The notes: a model not told the origin generated them from the sequence alone. A stretch of 64,000 nt of DNA from Bryobacterales bacterium (GCA_020852755.1 JADZAF010000302.1:1-64000), one strand, 5' to 3'; counted from the first letter of the stretch, positions 8,498 through 17,278 are shown. Numbers and translations: made by a program.

Positions 8498-9847
8498 ATG
8501 AAACGCCGCAATCTTGTGCAAATGCTCGCCGGCGGGGCTCTGGCCGGAACGGTTTCCAAGCGGGAACTGGCTGCCCAACAGGCTGCCGAACGCGCCACGC
8601 GCGGCATGCCTTCGCCGAAAATCAAGGATCTGCAGGTAATCAACTGCTCGCCCCAGGGGGTGCGGTTGACCGTGGTGAAGGTCATCACCGATCAGGACGG
8701 CCTGTACGGATACGGCTGCGCCACCTTCACCCAGCGCGCGGACCTGGTGGGTCCGGCCGTGGAGCGCTACCTGAAGCCGCTGCTGGTTGGGAAGCCCGCG
8801 GACCGCATCGACGACTCCTGGCAGATGATGTACAACGGCTCCTACTGGCGCAACGGGCCGGTGCTGAACAACGCCATCAGCGGCGTCGACCAGGCCCTGT
8901 GGGACGTCAAGGGCCGCCAGGCAGGCATGCCGGTCTACCAGTTGCTGGGCGGCAAGTGCCGCGAGGCGGTGGACTGCTACTCGCACGCCGGCGGAGGCGA
9001 GATTCCCCAAGTGATCGAAAGCGCCAGGGCGATCATGGCGCGCGGGTTCCGGCACGTGCGCGTACAGGTGGGCGTGCCCGGCATGGCGGCCTACGGCGCT
9101 GGCGGCCGGGGCTCGGGCATGAGTTTCAAGCCGCTCCACAACCGGCCGGTCTTCGAGCCTGCCATTTCGGCCCGGCGCAACCTGAAATGCATCGAGGAGT
9201 GCCGCAAGCAGCTGGGCGAGGAAGTGGAATTGCTGCACGATATCCACGAGCGGCTGCTGCCCCAGCAGGCCATTCAGTTCGCCAAGGACGTCGAGCAGTA
9301 CAAGCTCTTCTTCCTGGAGGATCCCTTTTCACCCGAGGACATCGGCTATTTCCGCATCCTGCGGCAGCAGTGCGCCACGCCCATCGCCATGGGCGAGCTG
9401 TTCAACAGCCCGCATGAATGGACGCCGATGATCGCCGAACGGCTGATGGACTACATCCGTATCCACGTTTCCCAGGCAGGCGGGCTGACACCCTGCCGTA
9501 AGATCGCCGCCATGGGCGAGATCTTCGGCGTGCGCACCGCCTGGCACGGACCGGGCGACGTGTCGCCCATCGGCCATGCCGCCAACGTGGCTCTCGACCT
9601 GGCCTGCTGGAACTTCGGCATCCAGGAATACACCCACTTCAACGACGCCGCCCACGAGATCTTCCCGGGAACGCTGGTCGCCAGGGAGGGCTACCTGTAT
9701 GCCAACGAGGCGCCGGGCTGGGGCATTGAGGTAAACGAGAAGGCGGCGGCCAAGTACCCGTTCCGCCGTGGAGCCGGCCCCCGCGGGGAGCTGAATGGCG
9801 GCTGGGGCGATGTCCGCAAGCTGGACGGCACGATCATTAAGCAATAA
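8498..9847 (+). CDS. enolase-superfamily sugar-acid dehydratase, mannonate dehydratase (ManD/RspA)-like, exported
   Basis: The protein is 449 aa. It has a Tat-like N-terminus (MKRRNLVQMLAGGALAG), then the capping domain (about 42-160) and the barrel. Metal ligands and catalytic residues follow the ManD pattern: D248 and H250 in LLHDIHERL, E274 in FLEDPFSPE, E300 in AMGELFN and H350 in AWHGPGD. ManD enzymes dehydrate D-mannonate or D-gluconate to 2-keto-3-deoxygluconate, but many members of this subfamily have weak or unknown activity. An exported version is unusual, because sugar acid dehydration is normally cytoplasmic. The neighbours are a GH95-like hydrolase and an aldose epimerase. Confidence 0.86.
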   Translation: MKRRNLVQMLAGGALAGTVSKRELAAQQAAERATRGMPSPKIKDLQVINCSPQGVRLTVVKVITDQDGLYGYGCATFTQRADLVGPAVERYLKPLLVGKPADRIDDSWQMMYNGSYWRNGPVLNNAISGVDQALWDVKGRQAGMPVYQLLGGKCREAVDCYSHAGGGEIPQVIESARAIMARGFRHVRVQVGVPGMAAYGAGGRGSGMSFKPLHNRPVFEPAISARRNLKCIEECRKQLGEEVELLHDIHERLLPQQAIQFAKDVEQYKLFFLEDPFSPEDIGYFRILRQQCATPIAMGELFNSPHEWTPMIAERLMDYIRIHVSQAGGLTPCRKIAAMGEIFGVRTAWHGPGDVSPIGHAANVALDLACWNFGIQEYTHFNDAAHEIFPGTLVAREGYLYANEAPGWGIEVNEKAAAKYPFRRGAGPRGELNGGWGDVRKLDGTIIKQ

Positions 9848-9908
9848 ACGAAGGGGACAGGGGGATTTGTCGCCGGAATCGCAACAAATCCCCCTGTCCC
9901 CTTTGTTT
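9846..9908. repeat. 25-bp inverted repeat filling a convergent gap (terminator or REP-like palindrome)
   Basis: The left arm (9846-9870, core GGGGACAGGGGGATTTGT) is the reverse complement of the right arm (9884-9908) at 24 of 25 positions, with a 13-nt loop. The stop codons of both flanking convergent genes lie in the outer ends of the arms. RNA from either strand could fold into a very stable hairpin, and both ends carry T/A-rich stretches (TTTGTTT). It could act as a bidirectional terminator. The GGGGACAG core also resembles palindromes mobilised by REP-associated tyrosine transposases; this is inference. Confidence 0.8.
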
Positions 9909-10936
9909 CAGAAGCCGGTGGGGACGATCCAGTAGCTTTCGCGCCACTCCCCGCCGGGCGGCACGCTCTGGAGTTCCCTGTAGATGCCGGCGTGGGCCAG
10001 GTTGAAGGCGTTGGTGACGGCCGACATGGGCTCGAAGCAAATGAAGTCGCGGCCGCGCGGCGCGTAGACGACCGCCACGGTGTACTTCGGCCCGTAGATC
10101 ACCGAGATACTCTCCCGCTCGCCCTCGACCCGGAACTCCGCCCGGCCGCTCGCGTCGCGCACCAGGCCACTGAAGACGTCGTCCAACTGGCCGCCCTCCA
10201 GGCTCACGGGATCCGGGAAAGTCACTGGCTTGCGCTCGCCGGTCGGGATCAACAGGCGGGACAGCACCAGGTGCTCGCGCGCGGCCAGGTGCGCCTTCCA
10301 GCGGTCGCGGGGCGTATCGTGCAGCCGGAAATAGGGGTGATACCCCACCGCCACGGGCATGGGATCGTTGGAGTGGTTGCGCAGCACGGTCTCGACCTCC
10401 AGCCTTCCGCCGCTCAGCCGGTAGGTCATCTCGATGGTGTGGGCGAACGGGAACTGCGCCATGAGTTCGGAGTGCTTCCAGAATTCCAGCCGGCTGGTCG
10501 CCCGCGCCGATTGCCCATCGGCCTCCAAAACCGCAATCTGCCAGTCGGGCGAGTAGGCCAGCAGGCCGTGGATCGGATTCCGGTTCGGATCCCGCCGCAG
10601 GTTGCCCAGGGCATCGTTCAACAGATACTTGCGCCCGTTGGCGTAGAAGGCGTCCTGGTCCAGGCGGTTGGCCCAGGGGGCCAGAAAGGGATTGCCGCAC
10701 AGCGCGGGCCTGGCCTTGAGTTCCGCAAGGCTCGAGTACGGAAACCAGAACGCGTTCTTGCCGTTCACCTTCATCTCATAGGCGATGTTGCCGATGGACG
10801 GCACGATGGATACTTCCACGCGCCGGGCCGCGTCGCCCAGCCGGACGACTTCGATGCCGTCCACGACGGTCTTCCCCGCCGAGTAGTTCGCAGCTTGTGA
10901 CATAAGCGGAATGAGCAGCAGAAAAAGGAATCGCAT
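9908..10936 (-). CDS. aldose 1-epimerase family protein, secreted
   Basis: The protein is 342 aa with a signal peptide (MRFLFLLLIPLMSQA). It has the galactose mutarotase fold with NPIHGLLAYSPDW (first catalytic His), VGYHPYFRL (second His) and the glutamate-bearing FEPMSAVTNAFN near the C-terminus. The family interconverts alpha and beta anomers of aldoses. The ATG overlaps the stop codon of the upstream small secreted protein as TGATG, so the two are translationally coupled. Length and motifs are normal. The sugar substrate is not determined. Confidence 0.9.
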   Translation of the reverse strand: MRFLFLLLIPLMSQAANYSAGKTVVDGIEVVRLGDAARRVEVSIVPSIGNIAYEMKVNGKNAFWFPYSSLAELKARPALCGNPFLAPWANRLDQDAFYANGRKYLLNDALGNLRRDPNRNPIHGLLAYSPDWQIAVLEADGQSARATSRLEFWKHSELMAQFPFAHTIEMTYRLSGGRLEVETVLRNHSNDPMPVAVGYHPYFRLHDTPRDRWKAHLAAREHLVLSRLLIPTGERKPVTFPDPVSLEGGQLDDVFSGLVRDASGRAEFRVEGERESISVIYGPKYTVAVVYAPRGRDFICFEPMSAVTNAFNLAHAGIYRELQSVPPGGEWRESYWIVPTGF

Positions 10937-11346
10937 CACTTTTCGGTTTCGCGGAGATCGATTTCGGTCTCCTCCTGGCAGCACTGGCACTTGCCGGGCG
11001 TGTAGGTACGGATAGCGCACAGGTCGCACCAGTAGGTCACGTAGAGGCGTTTGCCGTTCTTGTGCACGAAAACGGGCCGGGTATGGATGGGGTCCACCTG
11101 AAAGCGGTCCGGGGCGGTGAAGCGGCCCGTCACCTCGACGTCCAACCCCGCCAGCCGCTTGTCGTTCAGCACTGCGGCGACCGGGTCATCGGCACTGAGC
11201 GAAACCAGTCTTCCCTCCGCGATACGTATGGCCGGCGGCTTGCTTGCGGACTGGACCAGGGCGCCCCGCAACGAGGCCGGCTGCTGGGTTTGCGCACATG
11301 CCAGACCGCCCAGGATCAGGCATGCGATTACGCGCCGGATCGACAT
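10936..11346 (-). CDS. small secreted protein with C-terminal cysteine cluster, unknown function
   Basis: The protein is 136 aa. MSIRRVIACLILGGLACAQ is a signal peptide and could be a lipoprotein signal, with Cys in LACA. The mature part is a small beta-rich domain ending in WCDLCAIRTYTPGKCQCCQ, a compact group of five cysteines that could bind a metal or form disulfides. I do not recognise a named family. The ATG was chosen for the signal peptide; a longer open frame upstream has no such signal and overlaps the next gene. It is coupled to the aldose epimerase. Confidence 0.75.
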   Translation of the reverse strand: MSIRRVIACLILGGLACAQTQQPASLRGALVQSASKPPAIRIAEGRLVSLSADDPVAAVLNDKRLAGLDVEVTGRFTAPDRFQVDPIHTRPVFVHKNGKRLYVTYWCDLCAIRTYTPGKCQCCQEETEIDLRETEK

Positions 11347-11365
11347 TGATTTCAGTATGGCACGC

Positions 11366-12550
11366 TCACAGAATTTCCAGCTTCTCCCGGTCGAAGCGCA
11401 TTCTGCGCCCGGTCTGGAGGGCCAGCGCGGCCATGCAGCAAGCCGTGGCGTGCGAAAAACCGGCTTGGATGGAGGCCCGCGGCGTGCTCCGGCTGCGCAC
11501 GCAGTCGATGAAGTTCTGCATATGCGAGCCGACCGGCTCGGGCTGGATCCTGGTCTCCGCCTCAAGACGGTCCGGCCGGGTGCTGCCGGCTCCGCTGACC
11601 GTGAAAGACTCCATGTCCAGCGTGCCTCGCGTGCCCAGCCAGAGGTTGCGGTTGCCGGCGCTGTTGGTGAGGCTCATGGCAAAGCTGACCAGGAAGCCCT
11701 TGGGATAGTCCAGCAGGGCGTGGAAGACGTCCGAAGTCTCCCGGCCGTCCTTCCACAGGTATACGCCGCCGTTGGCCACCGCTCCGGCCGGGTACGGGTC
11801 GTCGAGAAACCAGTGGACCTGGTCGATGTAATGGCACATCCACAGGCCGGCGATGCCGTTGGTGTAGTCGCGGAACAACTGCCACTCGCGCAGCCGCCGG
11901 GCGTCGAAGGCGCGGGGCGGCCGGTGCAGGAGAAACTCGGTCCAGGCCACGTCGGACTCCCGGACGTGGCTGTGATCCCGGCGCCAGCGCGGTTCCTGGA
12001 AGTTGACCGACATATCGACCCGGGTAATCTGTCCCAGCAGTCCGGACCGGACCAGTTTGGCGGCGGCCACGTAGGGTCCCTCGCTGCGGCGCTGTGTGCC
12101 GATCTGCACCACGCGGCCGCTTTTCCGCACGGCCAGAAAGGCGGACTTCGCCTCGGCGAAATCCACGCCCATCGGCTTCTCGCAATAGGCGTCCTTACCC
12201 GCCTCGACGGCGTGCTGCAGGATGCGACTGTGACCGAAATCCGGGGTGGCGATCAGCACCGCGTCCACGCCGCGCCAGCTCAACAGCTCGCGGTAATCCA
12301 CGGTCTGGCGCGGGGAGGTCTTCCAGACCTTGGCCGCAGTCTCCACGGCCCTTTCGCGGTTGGGCCGGTAGACGTCGCACACAGCGGTGACCGCCGCGTG
12401 GGAACACTTCTCCAGTTCACGCATCAGGTACTGGCCGCGGCCTCCGGCGCCGATCACGCCGACGGACACCCGGTCATTGGCTGCGCCGCGCGCAAGGGGG
12501 ATGGAAGCGGCCGACGCCACCCAGGCGCGGCGGGAAATGCTGGACTCCAT
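11366..12550 (-). CDS. Gfo/Idh/MocA family oxidoreductase, exported
   Basis: The protein is 394 aa. The N-terminal segment SISRRAWVASAASIPLARG is a weak Tat-type signal, followed by a Rossmann dinucleotide fold (VGVIGAGGRGQYL) and the family motif EKPMGVDF, whose lysine is catalytic in relatives. The C-terminal half is the usual alpha/beta domain. Tat-exported Gfo/Idh proteins often keep the nucleotide cofactor bound and act on sugars or glycosides. I start at ATG 12550 with GAGG upstream rather than the in-frame GTG 12 nt earlier. It ends 19 nt before the small secreted gene, so the three may form an operon. Confidence 0.88.
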   Translation of the reverse strand: MESSISRRAWVASAASIPLARGAANDRVSVGVIGAGGRGQYLMRELEKCSHAAVTAVCDVYRPNRERAVETAAKVWKTSPRQTVDYRELLSWRGVDAVLIATPDFGHSRILQHAVEAGKDAYCEKPMGVDFAEAKSAFLAVRKSGRVVQIGTQRRSEGPYVAAAKLVRSGLLGQITRVDMSVNFQEPRWRRDHSHVRESDVAWTEFLLHRPPRAFDARRLREWQLFRDYTNGIAGLWMCHYIDQVHWFLDDPYPAGAVANGGVYLWKDGRETSDVFHALLDYPKGFLVSFAMSLTNSAGNRNLWLGTRGTLDMESFTVSGAGSTRPDRLEAETRIQPEPVGSHMQNFIDCVRSRSTPRASIQAGFSHATACCMAALALQTGRRMRFDREKLEIL

Positions 12551-12652
12551 GATGGGCCTCACTGTAACACAACCCGCCCTTCCGGGCTAAGACCTCCCTA
12601 TACAGGGTAAAATCAATACTTTCGGCTGTGCCCGATCCTGTTGGAGGAAGGT

Positions 12653-13297
12653 GTGAACCTGAGACCGAAGACTGCAAGTGCCGCCGCAATCCTCTTTTTT
12701 GCCGCCCTCTCCGGCGCCCATGCGCAGAGGTTCGAATTCGGCGTGCTGGGGACCAAGACGACCATCCGGGAAGCGCCCCTGGGGTCGTTGAACGACGATC
12801 CGCTGGACGACGACACCTCGCTCAAGGGGGGCTACGGCTACGGCGCCCGGTTCACTTTCAACACCCGCGGGTATTACGGGCACGAAGTCGGCTACATCAA
12901 CAGCCGGGCTACGTTTCGCACCCAACTGCTGGCGGAAGACGGGGAGACCCGGGTCCCGCACGAAGACGCCATCCGGATCCAGCAGGCCTTCTACAACTTC
13001 CTGATCTACTTCATGCCGGCCGGCGAGCGCTGGCGGCCGTTCATCACCGGCGGCCTGCAGGCCCATCAGTACGGGGCGCCCAACATCCCGGATCAGGACA
13101 TCGGCAGGAGCCGGAACTACGGAGCCAATTTCGGGGCGGGCCTCAAGCTCAAGCTGTTTCCGCACGCCTTGGCGCGCATCGATTTCCGCGATTACGTGAA
13201 CGGCAAGCCCTACGACCTGACGTTCGACGATCCCACCAAGTCGGGCGGAACCATCCAGCACCTGGAGTTCTCGTTCGGCCTTTCCATCACCTTCTGA
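12653..13297 (+). CDS. outer-membrane beta-barrel protein
   Basis: The protein is 214 aa. A GTG start has a strong GGAGGAAG site 5 nt upstream. A signal peptide (ending SGAHAQ) is followed by alternating hydrophobic strands rich in Gly and Tyr (YGYGARFTFNTRGYYGHEVGYI) and a C-terminal strand ending in phenylalanine (EFSFGLSITF), as expected for Bam-inserted barrels. This resembles OmpW/OmpA-like eight-strand proteins. Its role is unknown. It stands alone, divergent from the Gfo/Idh gene. Confidence 0.8.
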   Translation: MNLRPKTASAAAILFFAALSGAHAQRFEFGVLGTKTTIREAPLGSLNDDPLDDDTSLKGGYGYGARFTFNTRGYYGHEVGYINSRATFRTQLLAEDGETRVPHEDAIRIQQAFYNFLIYFMPAGERWRPFITGGLQAHQYGAPNIPDQDIGRSRNYGANFGAGLKLKLFPHALARIDFRDYVNGKPYDLTFDDPTKSGGTIQHLEFSFGLSITF

Positions 13298-13340
13298 ACC
13301 TGGCGCCGCGCCCACCAGGGCTGGTTCGCGGCCCCGCGGC

Positions 13341-13619
13341 CTAGGTTTCCAGAAACGCCATGGTCTTGATGCCCGAGACGTCAAAGCGTTTGCGGCAGCG
13401 CAGGTTCTTGCACATCACTTTGTCGTCGAGCAGGACCATGTAGCTTTGCGCCTTCTGGAACTTCGCCCGGTCGCGCTCATCGGCTCCGCCAGGGAGGCGG
13501 TCCTTTTTCCGGCGCAGCATCCAGCGGAGATCGTATTCCGCCGAGGTCCTGCAGGAAGGACAGTTGAGAGTGGCAGGCTTGGTGACCTGCGATTCGGTGT
13601 AGAAGGCGCGCTCGTCCAT
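13341..13619 (-). CDS. small zinc-ribbon protein, unknown function
   Basis: The protein is 92 aa. Two cysteine pairs (CPSC near residue 20 and CKNLRC near residue 70) frame a charged helical middle, consistent with one zinc site. No signal peptide or known catalytic motif is visible. It lies alone between a barrel gene and a divergent TPR gene, and its 3' end is 43 nt from the barrel stop. It may bind nucleic acid or protein, but nothing in the sequence decides this. Confidence 0.65.
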   Translation of the reverse strand: MDERAFYTESQVTKPATLNCPSCRTSAEYDLRWMLRRKKDRLPGGADERDRAKFQKAQSYMVLLDDKVMCKNLRCRKRFDVSGIKTMAFLET

Positions 13620-13690
13620 GCGGGCTATTATCGCCGATCGGGTTGCGGCCGGGAGCGCTCCCGTCCTCGAGCCGACCGCCGGGGGGAGGC

Positions 13691-13730
13691 GGTTGCGGCC
13701 CGGTTGCGGGAAGGTTGCTGGGAGGTTGGG
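13691..13730 (+). repeat. four GGTTG repeats with 11-bp period upstream of a promoter
   Basis: GGTTG starts at 13691, 13702, 13713 and 13724, so the copies sit on one face of the DNA helix. They end 7 nt before the -35 box of the TPR gene promoter. The longer form GGTTGCGGCC also occurs at 13641. This arrangement fits cooperative binding of an activator or repressor. Confidence 0.6.
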
Positions 13731-13735
13731 GGAAC

Positions 13736-13764
13736 TTGCACGCTCCGGCGCGGTTTGCTATAAG
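13736..13764 (+). promoter_or_regulatory. sigma70-type promoter for the TPR gene
   Basis: TTGCAC (13736-13741), a 17-bp spacer and TATAAG (13759-13764) give a good housekeeping promoter, with a leader of about 24 nt before the ATG at 13795 and GGGAAG as ribosome binding site. Confidence 0.65.
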
Positions 13765-13794
13765 ATTTGATCGCCAATTGCGGCGGGAAGCCAG

Positions 13795-14295
13795 ATGCCC
13801 AGCAACCGAACGACGAGAACGCCCCAGAAGCCACAACAATTCTCATTGTTTGAGGAGGCGGCCCGGGCCTTTCGAAACGGCAACTTCGCGGCCGCCCGAA
13901 GCTTGTTCCAAAAAGCGGCCCAGGGACCGGATCGCGAGATCACCAACCGTGCCCAATTGCACGTGGCGATGTGCGAGCGGCGTCTTTCGTCTGCCGCACC
14001 GGCGCCCAAGACCGCCGAGGAACACTACACCTACGCGGTTGCGCTGATGAATTCGCACGATCTGGCCGGCGCCCGAAAGCACCTGGAGACCGCGATCCGC
14101 ATGGATCCGAAGCCGGATCACTTCTATTACGCCCTGGCCCTGTGCCTCGGTCTGAGCGGGGATTCCCAGGGGGCCTACCAGAACCTCAAGCGGGCCATCG
14201 AGCTTCGCCCCCAGAACCGTATCGCCGCCCGCCAGGACGCCGACTTCGCTCCGCTGATCAAGCAGCCGCCGCTCGACCGCCTGCTGTTCCCCTGA
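13795..14295 (+). CDS. TPR-repeat protein
   Basis: The protein is 166 aa with no signal peptide. It has at least three tetratricopeptide-like helical hairpins, at about residues 17-50 (FEEAARAFRNGNFAAARSLF), 78-108 (YTYAVALMNSHDLAGARKHL) and 112-142 (YYALALCLGLSGDSQGAYQN). A Pro/Lys-rich N-terminus (TRTPQKPQQ) precedes them. TPRs usually mediate protein contacts. The partner is unknown. The notable context is its well-formed promoter with phased repeats upstream. Confidence 0.8.
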   Translation: MPSNRTTRTPQKPQQFSLFEEAARAFRNGNFAAARSLFQKAAQGPDREITNRAQLHVAMCERRLSSAAPAPKTAEEHYTYAVALMNSHDLAGARKHLETAIRMDPKPDHFYYALALCLGLSGDSQGAYQNLKRAIELRPQNRIAARQDADFAPLIKQPPLDRLLFP

Positions 14296-14321
14296 TGCAG
14301 GGAAACTCCGGAAGGCCGTTT

Positions 14322-14425
14322 CCGAGCCGCGACCGAAGGAAGCGGTTGGGTTCCCTCGCGCATTTCGCGAGACCCCGGAAGCCACGGAGCGTCCGCGGTG
14401 CAACCGCTCCTTCCAGTCGCGGCTC
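14322..14425. repeat. large imperfect palindromic element with nested hairpin
   Basis: Outer arms CCGAGCCGCGAC (from 14322) and GTCGCGGCTC (to 14425) continue inward as a GAAGGA/TCCTTC and GCGGTTG/CAACCGC pairing with small offsets. The centre contains a perfect hairpin CTCGCG-CATTT-CGCGAG (14355-14371). The whole ~100 nt could fold as a long stem with a side hairpin. It lies between two plus-strand genes and looks like a dispersed palindromic repeat (REP/MITE type). Copy number elsewhere is unknown. Confidence 0.65.
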
Positions 14426-14524
14426 GGTACCCACCGTTGTCCCGTTTCCGGCACGGACGCGGGGCCGGCTGATTCTCAAGGGGGCGCGTGGTGTATCCTT
14501 GGTTCTCCAGGGAGGCACTTTGCG

Positions 14525-15751
14525 ATGAACACCGACGTTACTCGCCGCCGGTTTTTCCGGCGTTCCGCAGGTCTGGCCGGATCCGGCCTGGCGGGAGCGG
14601 GCCTGGCCGGGGCCTCGATGCCGGCCCAGGTTGCCGCGGCCGCCAGAATCAAGCCCGGCGACCTCCCCAACCTCACCATCAAGGAAGTCAAGGCCTACGT
14701 CACCTCGGATGGAGTTCTCGCCTCGGTGGTGACCGAAGGCGGGATCGAGGGCAACTACACCCTGGGAGGACGATACTGGCATCCGGACTGGAACAACGAA
14801 GGCTGGGTCCGTTTCGCCCGAAGGGTACTGACCGGCAAGAACGCGCTGGACCGGCCCCAGTTCACCTCCCAGTGGGTGCCGCCCAAGCGCCGCCGGGGCC
14901 AGAGTTCCTATGCCTCGGCCATCGACAACTGCCTTTGGGACATCGCCGGCAAGGCGGTGGGGATGCCGGTCTACAAGATCCTGGGCGCCTACCGCGACCG
15001 GGTGCTGGCTTACGCCAGTTCCCAGCATCTCAAGACCCTGGATGAGTTCGTCGCTTCCGCCCTGAAATGCAAGGCCGAGGGCTTCAAAGCCTACAAGATC
15101 CACCCGCCTGAGGTGCCGCCCCACGGGGGCAGCGACTACAAGCTGGACATCGAGATTTCCAGGGCCATCCGCAAAGCCGTCGGCGACGACTTCATGCTCC
15201 TGATGGACCCGGTGGGCGTGTACAGCCGGCAGGAAGCCATGGAGGTGGGCCGGGTGATGGACGAGCTGAAATTCGTGGCGTACGAGGACCCCATCCCCAC
15301 CACGGACATCGACGGCTACGTGGAACTGGCCCGCGCCCTGGACGTTCCCATCCATGCCGGCGAGTTCATCTTCTCCATCTACGATTACGCGGAGTACATC
15401 CGGCGGGGCGCCGTGGACGTTCTGCGATTCATCGTGGACAACATCGGCGGGATCACGGGCGGGATGAAAGTGGCTGCCCTGGCGGAGTGTTTCGGCATGG
15501 AATGCGCGCCGCATAACTGGGGCGACACGCTGGACCACGCCGTGCATTTCCACTGCGAGCTGGCCATGCCCAACAACGTCTTCTTCGAAATGACGGTGCC
15601 GCAGGGCGCTTACGACCGCTCGTACATGAAGGACCGCATCCGTATCGCCAGGGACGGCTACGTGTACGCCCCCGTCAAGCCGGGGCTGGGCTACGAGATC
15701 GACCGGAATGTGCTGGACAACATCACCAGGCGCATCGATCGCGGGCAATAG
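14525..15751 (+). CDS. mandelate racemase/muconate lactonizing-type enolase-superfamily enzyme, exported
   Basis: The protein is 408 aa. A clear Tat signal ([15 protein letters not shown]) precedes the capping domain (about 48-160) and the modified TIM barrel. Likely active-site residues are K191 in AYKIHPPE, metal ligands D228 (LLMDPVG), E254 (AYEDPIP) and E280 (HAGEF), and H330 in APHNWGD. This set fits an acid-sugar dehydratase or racemase, but the substrate cannot be assigned. GGGAGG precedes the ATG. A Gfo/Idh gene follows 101 nt later in the same direction, suggesting joint work on a sugar acid. Confidence 0.85.
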   Translation: MNTDVTRRRFFRRSAGLAGSGLAGAGLAGASMPAQVAAAARIKPGDLPNLTIKEVKAYVTSDGVLASVVTEGGIEGNYTLGGRYWHPDWNNEGWVRFARRVLTGKNALDRPQFTSQWVPPKRRRGQSSYASAIDNCLWDIAGKAVGMPVYKILGAYRDRVLAYASSQHLKTLDEFVASALKCKAEGFKAYKIHPPEVPPHGGSDYKLDIEISRAIRKAVGDDFMLLMDPVGVYSRQEAMEVGRVMDELKFVAYEDPIPTTDIDGYVELARALDVPIHAGEFIFSIYDYAEYIRRGAVDVLRFIVDNIGGITGGMKVAALAECFGMECAPHNWGDTLDHAVHFHCELAMPNNVFFEMTVPQGAYDRSYMKDRIRIARDGYVYAPVKPGLGYEIDRNVLDNITRRIDRGQ

Positions 15752-15773
15752 GCGGCGAGCCGGGCAAAAACGG

Positions 15774-15779
15774 TACAAT
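15774..15779 (+). promoter_or_regulatory. possible -10 element before the second Gfo/Idh gene
   Basis: TACAAT occurs in the 101-nt gap, 73 nt before the ATG. No convincing -35 box is seen at the right distance. Confidence 0.3.
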
Positions 15780-15852
15780 AGAGTCGGAAATTCAAGCACT
15801 TCTCCAACAGGTGCAATCACCGGCAGGGCCGGCGCAAGCGAGGAAATTTCCT

Positions 15853-17181
15853 ATGTCGTCAAATTCACTGAACAGAAGAGATTTTGTGAGGACCGCGGCC
15901 GGGGCCGGCGCCACGCTGGGCGCGGCCGCGCGGGCCTGGGGCCGGAGTTCAAAGCAGTCGGGACGGGTCATCGGCGCGAATGACCGGATCGCTGTCGGCG
16001 TGCTCGGCGTGGGCGGCCGCGGCGCTTACCTGACCCGGGTGTTCGCCGGCATCGGAGAGCGCACCAACGGCTGCCAGGTAGCGGCGGTGTGCGACGTGTG
16101 GGAACGGCGCAGGCGGGAAGTTTCCGAGCTGTACAAATGCAAGGGTGTGCTCGACTACCGGGAGGTCATCTCCGATCCTTCCATCGACGCGGTGGTCATC
16201 GCCACCCCCGACCACTGGCACTGCCGGATGGCTTTGGAGGCCATGGATCGCGGCAAGGACGTGTACCTCGAGAAGCCCATGTGCCATACCATCGAGGAGG
16301 CCAAGCAACTGGCCCAGACGGTGCGCGAAACCAAGCGGATTCTGCAGGTGGGGTCGCAGACCACTTCGGCGGACCAGTGGCACAAGGCCAAGAAGGCCAT
16401 CGCCGACGGCATGATCGGCCAGATGCTGATGAGTCAGGGCTCCTACCACCGCAATACCAAAGAGGGCGAGTGGAACTGGAAGATCGACCCGGCGGCGGGC
16501 CCGGACTCCAAGGGCGACGACTTCATCGACTGGAAGATGTGGCTCGGGAAGGCTCCCAACCGGGGCTGGGACGCCGACCGCTATTTCCGGTTCCGCAAGT
16601 ACTGGGACTACTCGGGCGGGATCGCCACCGACCTGTTCTATCACGTGGTGGCGCCTCTGAACATCTGCTGGAGCGAGCCGCAGTTCCCCTACCGGGTGAT
16701 GGCTTCCGGCGGCATCTACGTATACAAGGACCGCGAGGTGCCCGACACCTTCAACCTGCTGGCGGACTACCCCAAGGGCCACTCCCTGGTACTGAGTTCC
16801 TCCATGGCCAACTCACGGCACATTCCGGGCCTGATCCGCGGCCACGAGGGCTCCATCGTGATGGTGGACCACGGAATGTTCGAGGGCAGGACCGACCACA
16901 TCACGGTGATTCCGGAACGCCGGGTCATCTCGGATGAGTACAAGGCCAGGTTCGGCGAGAAGGAAATCGTCATACCGGTGGAAGCCAAGCCCGAGTGGGC
17001 TCACATGCAGAACTTCCTGGACTGCATGCGGACACGCCAGAAACCGACCCTCGACGTGGAAACCGGTTACCGTGCCCAGGTGACCATCTCCATGGCCGTG
17101 CAGTCCTACCGCGAAGGCCGCGTCCTTTATTGGGACGAGCGGGGGCAGAAGGTCGTCACGAAGCCGCCGAAACAGGGGTAA
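15853..17181 (+). CDS. Gfo/Idh/MocA family oxidoreductase, Tat-exported
   Basis: The protein is 442 aa. It starts with a canonical Tat signal ([18 protein letters not shown]). The Rossmann fold carries [13 protein letters not shown], and [10 protein letters not shown] and [15 protein letters not shown] give the substrate/cofactor region with the catalytic EKP lysine. Length and layout match acidobacterial and planctomycete secreted oxidoreductases acting on sugars. GAGGAAAT lies 7 nt before the chosen ATG; the in-frame start 42 nt upstream would push the Tat motif inward. It follows the enolase-superfamily gene. Confidence 0.92.
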   Translation: MSSNSLNRRDFVRTAAGAGATLGAAARAWGRSSKQSGRVIGANDRIAVGVLGVGGRGAYLTRVFAGIGERTNGCQVAAVCDVWERRRREVSELYKCKGVLDYREVISDPSIDAVVIATPDHWHCRMALEAMDRGKDVYLEKPMCHTIEEAKQLAQTVRETKRILQVGSQTTSADQWHKAKKAIADGMIGQMLMSQGSYHRNTKEGEWNWKIDPAAGPDSKGDDFIDWKMWLGKAPNRGWDADRYFRFRKYWDYSGGIATDLFYHVVAPLNICWSEPQFPYRVMASGGIYVYKDREVPDTFNLLADYPKGHSLVLSSSMANSRHIPGLIRGHEGSIVMVDHGMFEGRTDHITVIPERRVISDEYKARFGEKEIVIPVEAKPEWAHMQNFLDCMRTRQKPTLDVETGYRAQVTISMAVQSYREGRVLYWDERGQKVVTKPPKQG

Positions 17182-17272
17182 GGAGTACCGCCGGGCGCCG
17201 GGCGCCGTTCGCAGGCGCGCGAGCAGCCGGATGGATGGCTGACGGCTTGCGGTTGACCGTCTCCTCAGGGCG

Positions 17273-17278
17273 TATAAT
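17273..17278 (+). promoter_or_regulatory. -10 element for the malic enzyme gene
   Basis: A perfect TATAAT lies 36 nt before the ATG. A TTGACC occurs 14 bp upstream of it, which is a short spacer, so the -35 assignment is uncertain. Confidence 0.5.
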
